In this document: one piece after another, positions 1-5,541 of the stretch
Position numbering within the stretch: position 1 is the stretch's first letter
Layout: every line of letters starts with the position of its first letter
Assembly (NCBI GenBank): GCA_052389435.1
Contig: JBQTIB010000021.1
Coordinates: 1 to 9,229 of the forward strand
Source of the DNA: JBQTKD01 sp052389435
Lineage (GTDB): Bacteria > Actinomycetota > Actinomycetes > Sporichthyales > Sporichthyaceae
Direction: 5' to 3'
DNA length: 9,229 bases
Position numbers and translations under genes: made by a program
Notes under the pieces: model-generated
What the model was told of the DNA's origin: nothing
What the model saw: the letters and a program-made list of their open reading frames with translations, nothing else
Databases searched by the model: none

Positions 1-2
1 GC

Positions 3-62
3 CGCGCACCGCGGGGGCCGATCGTCACGCCCGTCGACCTCCCGGCGGTGTTCGCTCGCTGA
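3..62 (+). CDS. Probable 3' end of an upstream gene (partial)
   Basis: The frame beginning at base 3 is open to a TGA at 60-62 and translates as RAPRGPIVTPVDLPAVFAR. Of its 19 sense codons, 17 end in G or C, matching the strong third-position bias of the clear genes here. It would end 55 bp from the 3' end of greA, giving a convergent pair. The product cannot be recognised from 19 residues. It could be a chance open frame, because other frames across these 60 bases are also open. Confidence 0.3.
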   Translation, partial: RAPRGPIVTPVDLPAVFAR

Positions 63-117
63 GCGCGGCCGCGGCGGCGCGGGGCCCGGTGGGGCGGGCT
101 CTGCGCAGCCCCGACGT
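63..117. terminator. Possible bidirectional terminator between convergent genes
   Basis: This GC-rich gap lies between the probable upstream gene end and the greA stop. It contains a small inverted repeat, GGGCT (96-100) and AGCCC (107-111), with a 6-base loop. No T-run follows on either strand, so it is at best a weak terminator. In DNA this rich in G and C such a stem can arise by chance. Confidence 0.22.
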
Positions 118-612
118 TCAGCCCGTGAACGGAGTCGCGTCCACGATGGTGACCTTCACCGAAGCGCCACTGGGCAGGGTGTAGGAGGCGGTTTCGCCCT
201 TGCGCTTGCCGAGAACGGCCGCCCCGAGGGGGGACCGCTCGGAGTAGGCGTCCATGTCGTCGGGCTTGACCTCGCGGGATCCCAACAGGAACTTCTCCTC
301 GTCGCCATCGCCGAAGCTGACGGTGACAACCATGCCGAGCCCCACGACGCCGTCGTCGGCCGGCGCCTCGCCCACCTGGGCGTTCTGCAGCAGCACGGTC
401 AACTGACGGATGCGGGCCTCCTGCTTGCCCTGCTCGTCCTTGGCGGCGTGGTAGCCGCCGTTCTCCTTCAGGTCGCCCTCTTCGCGCGCGGCCTCGATCT
501 TCTTCGCCAGTTCGTGCCGGCCCGGTCCGGAGAGCTGGTCCAGTTCCGACTGCAGGCGGTCGAACGCCTCCTGGGTCAACCAGGTGACGGGGCCGGTCGG
601 TGTCTGGCTCAT
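118..612 (-). CDS. greA: Transcription elongation factor GreA
   Basis: 164 aa, the usual GreA size. GreA binds in the secondary channel of RNA polymerase and stimulates cleavage of backtracked transcripts. An N-terminal coiled coil covers roughly residues 11-85. Its tip carries the signature EEGDLKENGGYHAAKDEQG, with the metal-coordinating acids at D47 and E50 (equivalent to D41/E44 of E. coli GreA). A C-terminal FKBP-like domain of about 75 residues holds SPLGAAVLGKRKGE and ends TIVDATPFTG. The start chosen is ATG at 612-610, preceded on the minus strand by GGAGGAG about 8 bases upstream. The open frame continues further upstream, but that extension would run through the mca promoter and into mca, so it is not real. 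The gene is divergent from mca. In mycobacteria a small membrane protein gene (DUF4307) sits between greA and mca; the 229-bp gap here holds no such gene. Confidence 0.97.
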   Translation of the reverse strand: MSQTPTGPVTWLTQEAFDRLQSELDQLSGPGRHELAKKIEAAREEGDLKENGGYHAAKDEQGKQEARIRQLTVLLQNAQVGEAPADDGVVGLGMVVTVSFGDGDEEKFLLGSREVKPDDMDAYSERSPLGAAVLGKRKGETASYTLPSGASVKVTIVDATPFTG

Positions 613-700
613 GTGCGGCTCTCCTCCGTGCGACTCGATCGGCTCACGGCGCCCTGTGGCGCTCGACTCAGGTAGCGATGCGTGATCGAGGCAAGCCCGT

Positions 701-730
701 AGGGTAACAACCGACCGCTGTGCCGCCCAA
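701..730 (-). promoter_or_regulatory. Probable housekeeping-type promoter of greA
   Basis: On the minus strand a -35-like TTGGGC (730-725) is followed after 18 bases by a -10-like TACCCT (706-701), which fits the actinobacterial TANNNT -10. Transcription would begin near 694 and leave a leader of about 80 bases before the greA ATG. This rests on pattern only; the -35 is a partial match. Confidence 0.4.
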
Positions 731-743
731 GCGACGCAACGTC

Positions 744-769
744 GGAACACACGGGTGCTCCGGGGGGTT
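744..769 (+). promoter_or_regulatory. SigR/SigH-type (thiol-stress) promoter of mca
   Basis: GGAAC at 744-748 is separated by exactly 18 bases from GTT at 767-769. GGAA(T/C)-N18-GTT is the form recognised by Streptomyces SigR and mycobacterial SigH, the ECF sigma factors released from anti-sigma factors RsrA/RshA by disulfide stress. In Streptomyces coelicolor, mca is a reported direct SigR target, so the position upstream of mca is meaningful. The start of transcription would fall near 775, giving a leader of about 65 bases with a hairpin and then the ribosome site at 833-838. Confidence 0.6.
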
Positions 770-800
770 GGGACCTGTGCGCGGTACGACGCGGGGTCGG

Positions 801-825
801 ACGCTGGAACGCGGTTCCAGAGCGT
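801..825 (+). promoter_or_regulatory. Inverted repeat / hairpin in mca leader
   Basis: CTGGAAC (804-810) and GTTCCAG (814-820) are perfect 7-base arms around a 3-base centre. ACG (801-803) and CGT (823-825) extend the stem past a 2-base bulge. The element ends 7 bases before the GGAGGG ribosome site (833-838) of mca. It could be an operator or an RNA hairpin affecting translation; the sequence does not decide which. Confidence 0.45.
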
Positions 826-841
826 GCAGAGCGGAGGGACG

Positions 842-1723
842 GTGGCGGTGCCTGCCGATTTGAGGTTGATGGCGGTGCACGCACACCCGGACGACGAGTC
901 CAGCAAGGGTGCGGCAACCATGGCGATGTACGCCCGGGCGGGCGTCGAGGTGCTGGTCGTGACCTGTACCGGGGGCGAGCGAGGATCGGTGCTCAACCCC
1001 AGGCTCGCCGACGACCCGCAGGTCGCGGCGAACATCCACGCCATCCGGGCGGCCGAGATGGACGCCGCCCGGGAGATCCTCGGCGTGCAGCAGGCCTGGC
1101 TCGGCTTCGTCGACTCCGGTCTACCGGAGGGCGACCCGCTGCCGCCGCTGCCGGAGGACTGCTTCGCGGTGACCCCGGTCGAGGTGGCCGCCGGCGCGCT
1201 GGTGAAGGTGATCCGCGAGTTCAAGCCGCACGTGATCACCACCTACGACGAGAACGGCGGATACCCGCACCCCGACCACATCCAGACGCACAAGATTTCG
1301 GTGGCCGCGTTCGAGGCCGCGGGCGACCCCGAGCGCTACCCCGACGCGGGCGACCCCTGGCAGCCCATGAAGCTCTACTACGACGTCACCTTCTCCAAGG
1401 AGCGCACGATCGCCCTGCACGAGGCGATGCTGGCCCGCGGGCTCGAATCGCCCTACGCGCAGTGGCTCGACCGCTGGAAGGACCGGGATCCGCGCAACGT
1501 CACCACCCGCGTGCCGTGCGGGGAGTACTTTCCGCTGCGGGACGCGGCGTTGATCGCGCACGCCACCCAGGTGGACCCCGACGGCTTCTGGTTCAAGGTC
1601 CCGATGGACCTGCAGCGCGAGGTCTGGGGAACCGAGGACTTCGAGTTGGCGCGCTCCCTGGTGGACACCGCCCTGCCCGAGGACGACCTGTTCGCCGGCA
1701 TCCGCGAATCGGTACCCGCGTGA
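842..1723 (+). CDS. mca: Mycothiol S-conjugate amidase
   Basis: 293 aa; Mca enzymes are about 290 aa. Mca is a cytoplasmic zinc amidase of the MshB/LmbE (PIG-L) family. It hydrolyses mycothiol S-conjugates to GlcN-inositol and a mercapturic acid that is exported, so it detoxifies electrophiles and antibiotics. The N-terminal LRLMAVHAHPDDESSKGAAT gives the zinc ligands H15 and D18 and the catalytic D17. YDENGGYPHPDHIQTH gives H143 and the third ligand H146, by analogy with MshB. TGGERG, WLGFVDSGLP and TTRV..YF..RD.AL.AHATQ.DP are Mca hallmarks. The start chosen is GTG 842, with GGAGGG at 833-838. GTG 848 (two codons later, spacing 9) is equally plausible. The GTG at 755 lies inside the predicted promoter, so the longer reading is rejected. 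The stop overlaps the next start by 4 bp. The upstream SigR-like promoter fits thiol-stress control. Confidence 0.96.
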   Translation: MAVPADLRLMAVHAHPDDESSKGAATMAMYARAGVEVLVVTCTGGERGSVLNPRLADDPQVAANIHAIRAAEMDAAREILGVQQAWLGFVDSGLPEGDPLPPLPEDCFAVTPVEVAAGALVKVIREFKPHVITTYDENGGYPHPDHIQTHKISVAAFEAAGDPERYPDAGDPWQPMKLYYDVTFSKERTIALHEAMLARGLESPYAQWLDRWKDRDPRNVTTRVPCGEYFPLRDAALIAHATQVDPDGFWFKVPMDLQREVWGTEDFELARSLVDTALPEDDLFAGIRESVPA

Positions 1724-2145
1724 GCGCCGTGTCGGGCCGGGCCCAACTGGAGCCGCCCACGCCCACCCCCACCGCGTCGTCCGCGCTCTCTCCCGGCGCG
1801 GACCTCGGCGCCGGCCTCGACCCGCTCGCCGCCGCGACGCCGACCGGGTCCGCGACGCCGACCGTTTCGCCGTCGCCGACCGTCTCCTCGGTGCCGGCCT
1901 CCTCGGTGCCGGCGCCCGTGCCGGCTTCGACGACGACCTCGTCGCCGACTGCGATTCCGGTCGACTCCAGCAAGGTGGAGGCCGGGGTCATCGGGTTGAT
2001 CTTCTTCGTCGTCATGGGAGCGGTGGTGGTGGCACTGGTGATGTCGATGCGCAAACATCTCAACCGGGTCGACGTCAACCGGCACGCTCGAAGCCGGGCC
2101 CCGCAGCCGCCGACTCCGGGAACCGGACCGGGGGGCACCGTCTGA
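1720..2145 (+). CDS. Pro/Thr/Ser-rich single-pass membrane protein, function unknown
   Basis: 141 aa, starting at GTG 1720 inside the last codons of mca (GTGA overlap), so probably translated by coupling. Residues 12-80 are low-complexity and rich in Pro, Thr, Ser and Ala, with hexapeptide repeats (ATPTGS/ATPTVS/PSPTVS, residues 39-56) and a doubled SSVPA. Residues 89-109 form one hydrophobic helix (GVIGLIFFVVMGAVVVALVMS). A basic tail follows (RKHLNRVDVNRHARSR), ending Pro/Gly-rich. There is no signal peptide. By the positive-inside rule the N-terminal segment would lie outside and the tail in the cytoplasm. Actinobacteria commonly have a small one-helix protein between mca and the DUF255 gene (Rv1083 holds that place in M. 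tuberculosis), so this is likely its counterpart. The Thr/Pro-rich stretch could be O-mannosylated, which is inference. Molecular role unknown. Confidence 0.8.
   Translation: MSAVSGRAQLEPPTPTPTASSALSPGADLGAGLDPLAAATPTGSATPTVSPSPTVSSVPASSVPAPVPASTTTSSPTAIPVDSSKVEAGVIGLIFFVVMGAVVVALVMSMRKHLNRVDVNRHARSRAPQPPTPGTGPGGTV
1834..1913 (+). repeat. Coding tandem repeats (18-bp and 15-bp units)
   Basis: Three 18-bp units (1834-1851, 1852-1869, 1870-1887) encode ATPTGS, ATPTVS and PSPTVS. The first two share the 14-base string CGCGACGCCGACCG at 1833-1846 and 1851-1864. They run into two perfect 15-bp copies of CTCCTCGGTGCCGGC at 1884-1898 and 1899-1913, which encode SSVPA twice. All units are multiples of three, so copy-number change would keep the frame and only alter the length of the extracytoplasmic stalk. 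Confidence 0.75.
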
Positions 2146-2146
2146 G

Positions 2147-3916
2147 GTGTCGAATCGTCTCGCGGACGCAACGAGCCCCTACCTGATCGGCCACCGGGAC
2201 GACCCGGTGGACTGGTGGCCGTGGTCGCCCGAGGCGTTCGCGGAGGCTCGTCGGCGCAACGTGCCGATGCTCATCTCGATCGGCTATGCGGCCTCGCGCT
2301 GGTGTCGGCTCATGGCGGCCGAGTCGTTCCGCGACCCCGCGACGGCGTCGATCGTCAACGCGAAGTTCGTGAGCGTGTTGGTGGACCGCGAGGAGCGGCC
2401 CGACGTCGATGCGGTCTACCTGGAGGCGACCCAGGCAGCCACGGGCCGCGGCGGCTGGCCGATGACCGTGTTCGCCACCGCCGCGGGCGAGCCGTTCCGC
2501 TGCGGCACGTACTTTCCCGCACGCGCCGAGCCGGGTCGGCCGGCCTTCCGTGCAGTCCTGGAGGAGGTCGCGCTGGAATGGGCGAAGGACCGCTTAGGGC
2601 TGGAAAACGAGGCGATGCTGCGGGTTGCCGAACTCGCCGACGGCTCCCGGCTCGCGACGCTCGGCGAGGCGCCGGACGAGGCTCTGCTGGCCAGGGTGCT
2701 GACGGTGCTGTGCGCGCACGAGGACACCCGACACGGCGGGTTCGGCGGTACCCCCAAGTTTCCACTCTCGGGCACGTTGATGTTCCTGCTGCGCCACTAC
2801 GCGCGCACCGGGGCGCGCACCGCGCTCGGTCTTGCCGAACGGGCGTGCGAGGCGATGGCCCGGGGCGGGGTGTACGACCAACTCGCCGGCGGCTTCGCCC
2901 GGTACGCCGTCGACCAGGCGTGGGCGGTGCCCCAACTGGAGAAGACGCTGTACGACAACGCCCTGCTGCTGCGGGTCTACGCCGCCTGGTGGAAGGTCGC
3001 CGGTTCGGACCTGGGGCGTCGGATCGCGAACGAGACGGCGGACTGGATGCTGCGCGACCTCTGGACCCCGCGCGGCGGCTTCGCCTCCACCCTCGCCGAC
3101 ACCGAGGCCTACTACCTGTGGACCCGCGATCAGATCCTGGAAGCCCTCGGCGGCTCCGACGGATCCTGGGCCGCCCTCTGCGCCGGCGTGACCGCGACCG
3201 GCACGTTCGGGCCGGGGCTCTCGGTGCCGCGGCGTCGGTTCGAACCCGACGACCCCGACCGCTGGGCCGCCGCCCGCGACAGCCTGCTCGCCGTGCGCTC
3301 GCGGCGCGAGGGTGCGATGCGCGAGGAGAAGGTCGTCGCCGCGTGGAACGGCCTGGCGATCACCGCCCTCGTCGAGGCCGGCGAGGCGCTCGGGCGCCCC
3401 GCCCTCGTGCAGGCCGCCGCGGCCACGGCGCGTTGTATTGCAGACCTGCACACGGTGGCGGCCGCCGACGGAGATCGACTGCTGCGCTCCTCGTGGGACG
3501 GCCGCTGCGCGCCCCACCAGGGCGTGCTCGAGGACTACGGGGACGTCGCCGAGGGTTTCCTCGCCCTGCACGCCGTGACCGGCGAAGGGGAGTGGGTCGA
3601 CCGCGCCGGGCGTCTGCTGGCCACCGTGCTCGCGCAGTTCTCCGACGGGTACGGCGGGTTCTACGACACCGCCGCCGACGCCGAGGAACTCGTGCTGCGC
3701 CCGCGGGACTGGGCCGACACCCCGACGCCTTCGGGTTCCTCGGCGGTGGCCGCGGCCCTCGCCGGCTACGCCGCGGCCACCGGTTCGGCCGTGCACCGCC
3801 GTGCGGCGGAGGCGGCTCTTGCAACGACGGCGGCCAAGGCCGTCAAGGCGGCCACCGGCGTCGGGTGGGGGCTCGCCGTCGCCGAATCGCTGCTGGCCGA
3901 CCCACCGCGAAACTGA
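2147..3916 (+). CDS. DUF255/YyaL-family thioredoxin-like protein with altered active site
   Basis: 589 aa, one base after the previous stop, starting at GTG 2147. It has the family layout: an N-terminal thioredoxin-like domain (about 1-150) and a C-terminal six-hairpin/(alpha/alpha) barrel-like domain. Family motifs are present: NRLADATSPYL, DPVDWWPW, VDREERPDVDAVYLEA, GGWPMTVF (G102-P105), GTYFPA, HGGFGGTPKFP, GGVYDQLAGGFARYAVD, AWNGLAI, GVLEDYGDVAEGFL and TPSGSSAVA. The family motif CHWCHVM reads S50-R-W-C53-R-L-M here: the first cysteine and both histidines are gone. HFEKMLYD reads QLEKTLYD (263-270), DDK reads EEK (393-395), and an expected acidic segment before YYLWT (DADSEG type) is missing. 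At 589 aa it is somewhat shorter than many family members, which are about 670 aa. No biochemical role is firmly established for the family. Sitting third behind mca suggests a thiol/redox link, but this copy cannot do CxxC chemistry. Confidence 0.9.
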   Translation: MSNRLADATSPYLIGHRDDPVDWWPWSPEAFAEARRRNVPMLISIGYAASRWCRLMAAESFRDPATASIVNAKFVSVLVDREERPDVDAVYLEATQAATGRGGWPMTVFATAAGEPFRCGTYFPARAEPGRPAFRAVLEEVALEWAKDRLGLENEAMLRVAELADGSRLATLGEAPDEALLARVLTVLCAHEDTRHGGFGGTPKFPLSGTLMFLLRHYARTGARTALGLAERACEAMARGGVYDQLAGGFARYAVDQAWAVPQLEKTLYDNALLLRVYAAWWKVAGSDLGRRIANETADWMLRDLWTPRGGFASTLADTEAYYLWTRDQILEALGGSDGSWAALCAGVTATGTFGPGLSVPRRRFEPDDPDRWAAARDSLLAVRSRREGAMREEKVVAAWNGLAITALVEAGEALGRPALVQAAAATARCIADLHTVAAADGDRLLRSSWDGRCAPHQGVLEDYGDVAEGFLALHAVTGEGEWVDRAGRLLATVLAQFSDGYGGFYDTAADAEELVLRPRDWADTPTPSGSSAVAAALAGYAAATGSAVHRRAAEAALATTAAKAVKAATGVGWGLAVAESLLADPPRN

Positions 3917-3927
3917 CGCAACGTCAG
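3913..3927. terminator. Compact hairpin spanning both stop codons of a convergent pair
   Basis: CTGACG (3913-3918) and CGTCAG (3922-3927) are perfect 6-base arms with a CAA loop. The left arm contains the TGA of the DUF255 gene (3914-3916) and the right arm the minus-strand TGA of the trhA-like gene (3924-3926). Only 7 bp separate the genes, so this symmetrical element is the one candidate for two-way transcription stop. There is no T-run; termination strength is uncertain. Confidence 0.4.
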
Positions 3928-4643
3928 AGGTAGGTGTAGGCCGTAATCGAGACCGCGACGTAGTGCACGATCCAGCCGATCACCGTGCACAGGTGGAACA
4001 CCTCGTGGAACCCGAACCACCGGGGCGACGGGTTGGGCCAGCGGATGCCGTAGATCAGGCCGCCGATCGAGTAGAAGACCCCGCCGACCACCAGCAGCAC
4101 GAACGCGGCGATGCCGGCGTTGCGAATCAGGTCCGGGAGGAAGAAGACGGCGGTCCATCCGAGCGCCAGGTAGACCGGCGCGGACAACCACCGGGCGGCG
4201 TGGATCCAGATGCTGCGCAGGGTGACGCCCAACGCGGCCCCGGTCCACACGATCCAGAGCATCGCCGAGCCGTGGTCGTTCTCGAGGTCGAGCATCGCGA
4301 ACGGGGTGTAGGACCCGGCGATGATCAGGAAGATGTTCGCGTGGTCGAGGCGCTTGAGGAGTTCGTGGGTGCGCGGACTCCAGGTGCCGCGGTGGTAGAG
4401 GGCGCTGACCCCGAACAGCAGCGAGGCGCTCGCGGCGAAGATCGCGCACGCGACGGTTGCCCGGGTGTTGGGTGCCACGACGACCAGCACGATCCCGGCC
4501 ACCACGGAGGCTGGGAAGGCTCCCAGGTGAAGCCACCCGCGGAGCTTGGGCTTGATGACCTCGGCGAGTGCCTCGGCGCGATCGGCCAGTGCGTGCACAT
4601 GGCCGGCGACCGTGTCGTGTCGTTCGTTCTCCACCGCCGCCAT
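3924..4643 (-). CDS. trhA: Hemolysin III / TrhA (PAQR-type) membrane protein
   Basis: 239 aa from ATG 4643, with GGGAG just upstream on the minus strand. A TTG at 4670 would add nine residues; it has no better ribosome site. After a polar N-terminus of about 35 residues come seven hydrophobic segments (about 40-58, 64-82, 101-119, 125-143, 153-170, 176-198, 213-235). Motifs of the HlyIII/PAQR superfamily are present: S80-ALYH84, LDHANIFLIIAGSYTPF (D100, H101) and HEVFH (213-217) with H227. The conserved Ser, Asp and His residues form the metal-centred core in PAQR proteins and are thought to do hydrolytic chemistry. TrhA of Bacillus and related proteins affect membrane-lipid energy homeostasis; the hemolysin name is historical. 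The gene lies between the DUF255 and prenyl synthase genes, as Rv1085c does in mycobacteria, and runs opposite to both. Confidence 0.93.
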   Translation of the reverse strand: MAAVENERHDTVAGHVHALADRAEALAEVIKPKLRGWLHLGAFPASVVAGIVLVVVAPNTRATVACAIFAASASLLFGVSALYHRGTWSPRTHELLKRLDHANIFLIIAGSYTPFAMLDLENDHGSAMLWIVWTGAALGVTLRSIWIHAARWLSAPVYLALGWTAVFFLPDLIRNAGIAAFVLLVVGGVFYSIGGLIYGIRWPNPSPRWFGFHEVFHLCTVIGWIVHYVAVSITAYTYL

Positions 4644-4673
4644 GGTCTCCCGTTCAGTGCCCGACGCCAAGGT

Positions 4674-4685
4674 TACGGTACCGTA
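4674..4685. promoter_or_regulatory. 12-bp perfect palindrome in a divergent promoter region
   Basis: TACGGTACCGTA reads identically on both strands and lies 31 bp from the trhA ATG and 51 bp from the prenyl synthase GTG. It contains TANNNT hexamers on each strand (for example TACCGT at 4680-4675 on the minus strand), so it may hold the trhA -10 element, an operator for both genes, or both. No regulator family can be named from it. Confidence 0.35.
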
Positions 4686-4722
4686 GGTTTGCGCATCGGC
4701 GAAGCCTCGGGGGAGGCGGCGG

Positions 4723-4728
4723 TATCGT
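4723..4728 (+). promoter_or_regulatory. -10 element for a probable leaderless transcript
   Basis: TATCGT fits TANNNT and ends exactly 7 bases before the GTG at 4736. In actinobacteria this spacing is typical of leaderless mRNAs, whose first base is the start codon. No Shine-Dalgarno sequence stands at a usable distance; GGGAGG at 4711-4716 is 19 bases away. No convincing -35 was seen. Confidence 0.45.
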
Positions 4729-4735
4729 CTGCGGC

Positions 4736-5539
4736 GTGGCCGATTCCCGCCCGGTGCCGCGTGCCCGCCAGCGCGCCCGCGCCCAGGTCAAGGAAGTGCT
4801 CTACCGGGCCTACGAGCGCCGGCTTGCGGGCAGGTTGGCGGCCGAGCGTGCGCCGCGGCACGTCGGGGTCATCCTCGACGGCAACCGGCGCTGGGCCAAG
4901 GCCACCGGCGGGCGCCCGGAGCAGGGTCATCAGGCCGGCGCGGACAAGATCCACGAACTGCTCGGCTGGTGCGCCGAGAGCGGGGTGGAGGTCGTCACGC
5001 TGTGGCTGCTGTCCACCGACAACCTGTCCCGCCCCGCCGAGGAACTCCAGCCCCTGCTGCGGATCATCGAGCGCACCGTGGAGGAGTTGACGGGCGCCGG
5101 TTGGCGGGTCAATCCCGTCGGTGCCATCGACCTGCTGCCGCCGGAGACCGCGCGGGTGCTCAAGGCCGCGGCGGACGACACGGCAGGTCGCCCCGGCCTG
5201 GTCGTGAACGTCGCGGTGGGGTACGGCGGACGGCGCGAGATCGCCGACGCCGTCCGGTCTCTGCTCCACGAGCAGGCGGCGCTGGGGCGCTCCATCGAAC
5301 AGTTGGCCGAGGTCCTCGACGTCGAACACATCGCCGAGCACCTCTACACCCGTGGGCAGCCGGATCCGGACCTCGTCATCCGCACGTCGGGCGAACAGCG
5401 ATTGTCCGGATTTCTCCTCTGGCAGAGCGCACACTCGGAGTTTCACTTCTGCGAGGCCTACTGGCCGGACTTCCGGCGGGTGGACTTCCTGCGTGCGCTG
5501 CGCGATTACGCGCGTCGCGATCGACGGTTCGGAGGTTGA
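4736..5539 (+). CDS. uppS: Cis-prenyl transferase (Z-farnesyl / undecaprenyl diphosphate synthase family)
   Basis: 267 aa from GTG 4736. The family condenses isopentenyl diphosphate onto an allylic diphosphate with Z geometry, giving carriers for cell-wall synthesis or a short Z-prenyl primer. Seen here: ILDGNRRWA with catalytic D48 and N50; H65; STDN (93-96) where E. coli UppS has FSSENW; GYGGRREIADAV (162-173); the C-terminal signature RTSGEQRLSGFLLWQ (216-230) with R216, E220, R222 and S224; and E235. The LWLLSTDNL form and the position beside trhA match the gene order around Rv1086, the short-chain Z-farnesyl diphosphate synthase of M. tuberculosis, more than the long-chain enzyme Rv2361c. 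Chain length cannot be settled by reading. The symbol uppS is therefore used in the family sense. The start relies on the leaderless promoter; an internal GTG at 4796 is less likely. Confidence 0.9.
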   Translation: MADSRPVPRARQRARAQVKEVLYRAYERRLAGRLAAERAPRHVGVILDGNRRWAKATGGRPEQGHQAGADKIHELLGWCAESGVEVVTLWLLSTDNLSRPAEELQPLLRIIERTVEELTGAGWRVNPVGAIDLLPPETARVLKAAADDTAGRPGLVVNVAVGYGGRREIADAVRSLLHEQAALGRSIEQLAEVLDVEHIAEHLYTRGQPDPDLVIRTSGEQRLSGFLLWQSAHSEFHFCEAYWPDFRRVDFLRALRDYARRDRRFGG

Positions 5540-5541
5540 GG

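Noticed and set aside
795..803. GGTCGGACG, identical to the right arm of the REP-like repeat, in the mca leader.
   Set aside because: No matching left arm or GCCCATGGGC core is nearby; a single 9-mer match is plausible by chance in GC-rich DNA.
755..841. A 29-codon N-terminal extension of mca from GTG 755.
   Set aside because: It lies between and after the predicted promoter boxes, and Mca proteins begin just before the LRLMAVHAHPDDE motif.
613..1242. The greA reading frame stays open far upstream of its ATG, into mca.
   Set aside because: The extension is antisense to mca and its promoter, has no homology to GreA, and the ATG at 612 has a good ribosome site and gives the normal length.
2215..3933. 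A long open frame (572 codons) in a second frame inside the DUF255 gene, plus long minus-strand frames.
   Set aside because: Their products are Arg/Gly/Ala/Pro-rich without domains, typical of shadow frames in GC-rich genes; the chosen frame has clear family motifs.
3801..5090. A 429-codon plus-strand frame across trhA and the prenyl transferase start.
   Set aside because: It is antisense to trhA and out of frame with the prenyl transferase, low complexity, with no motif.
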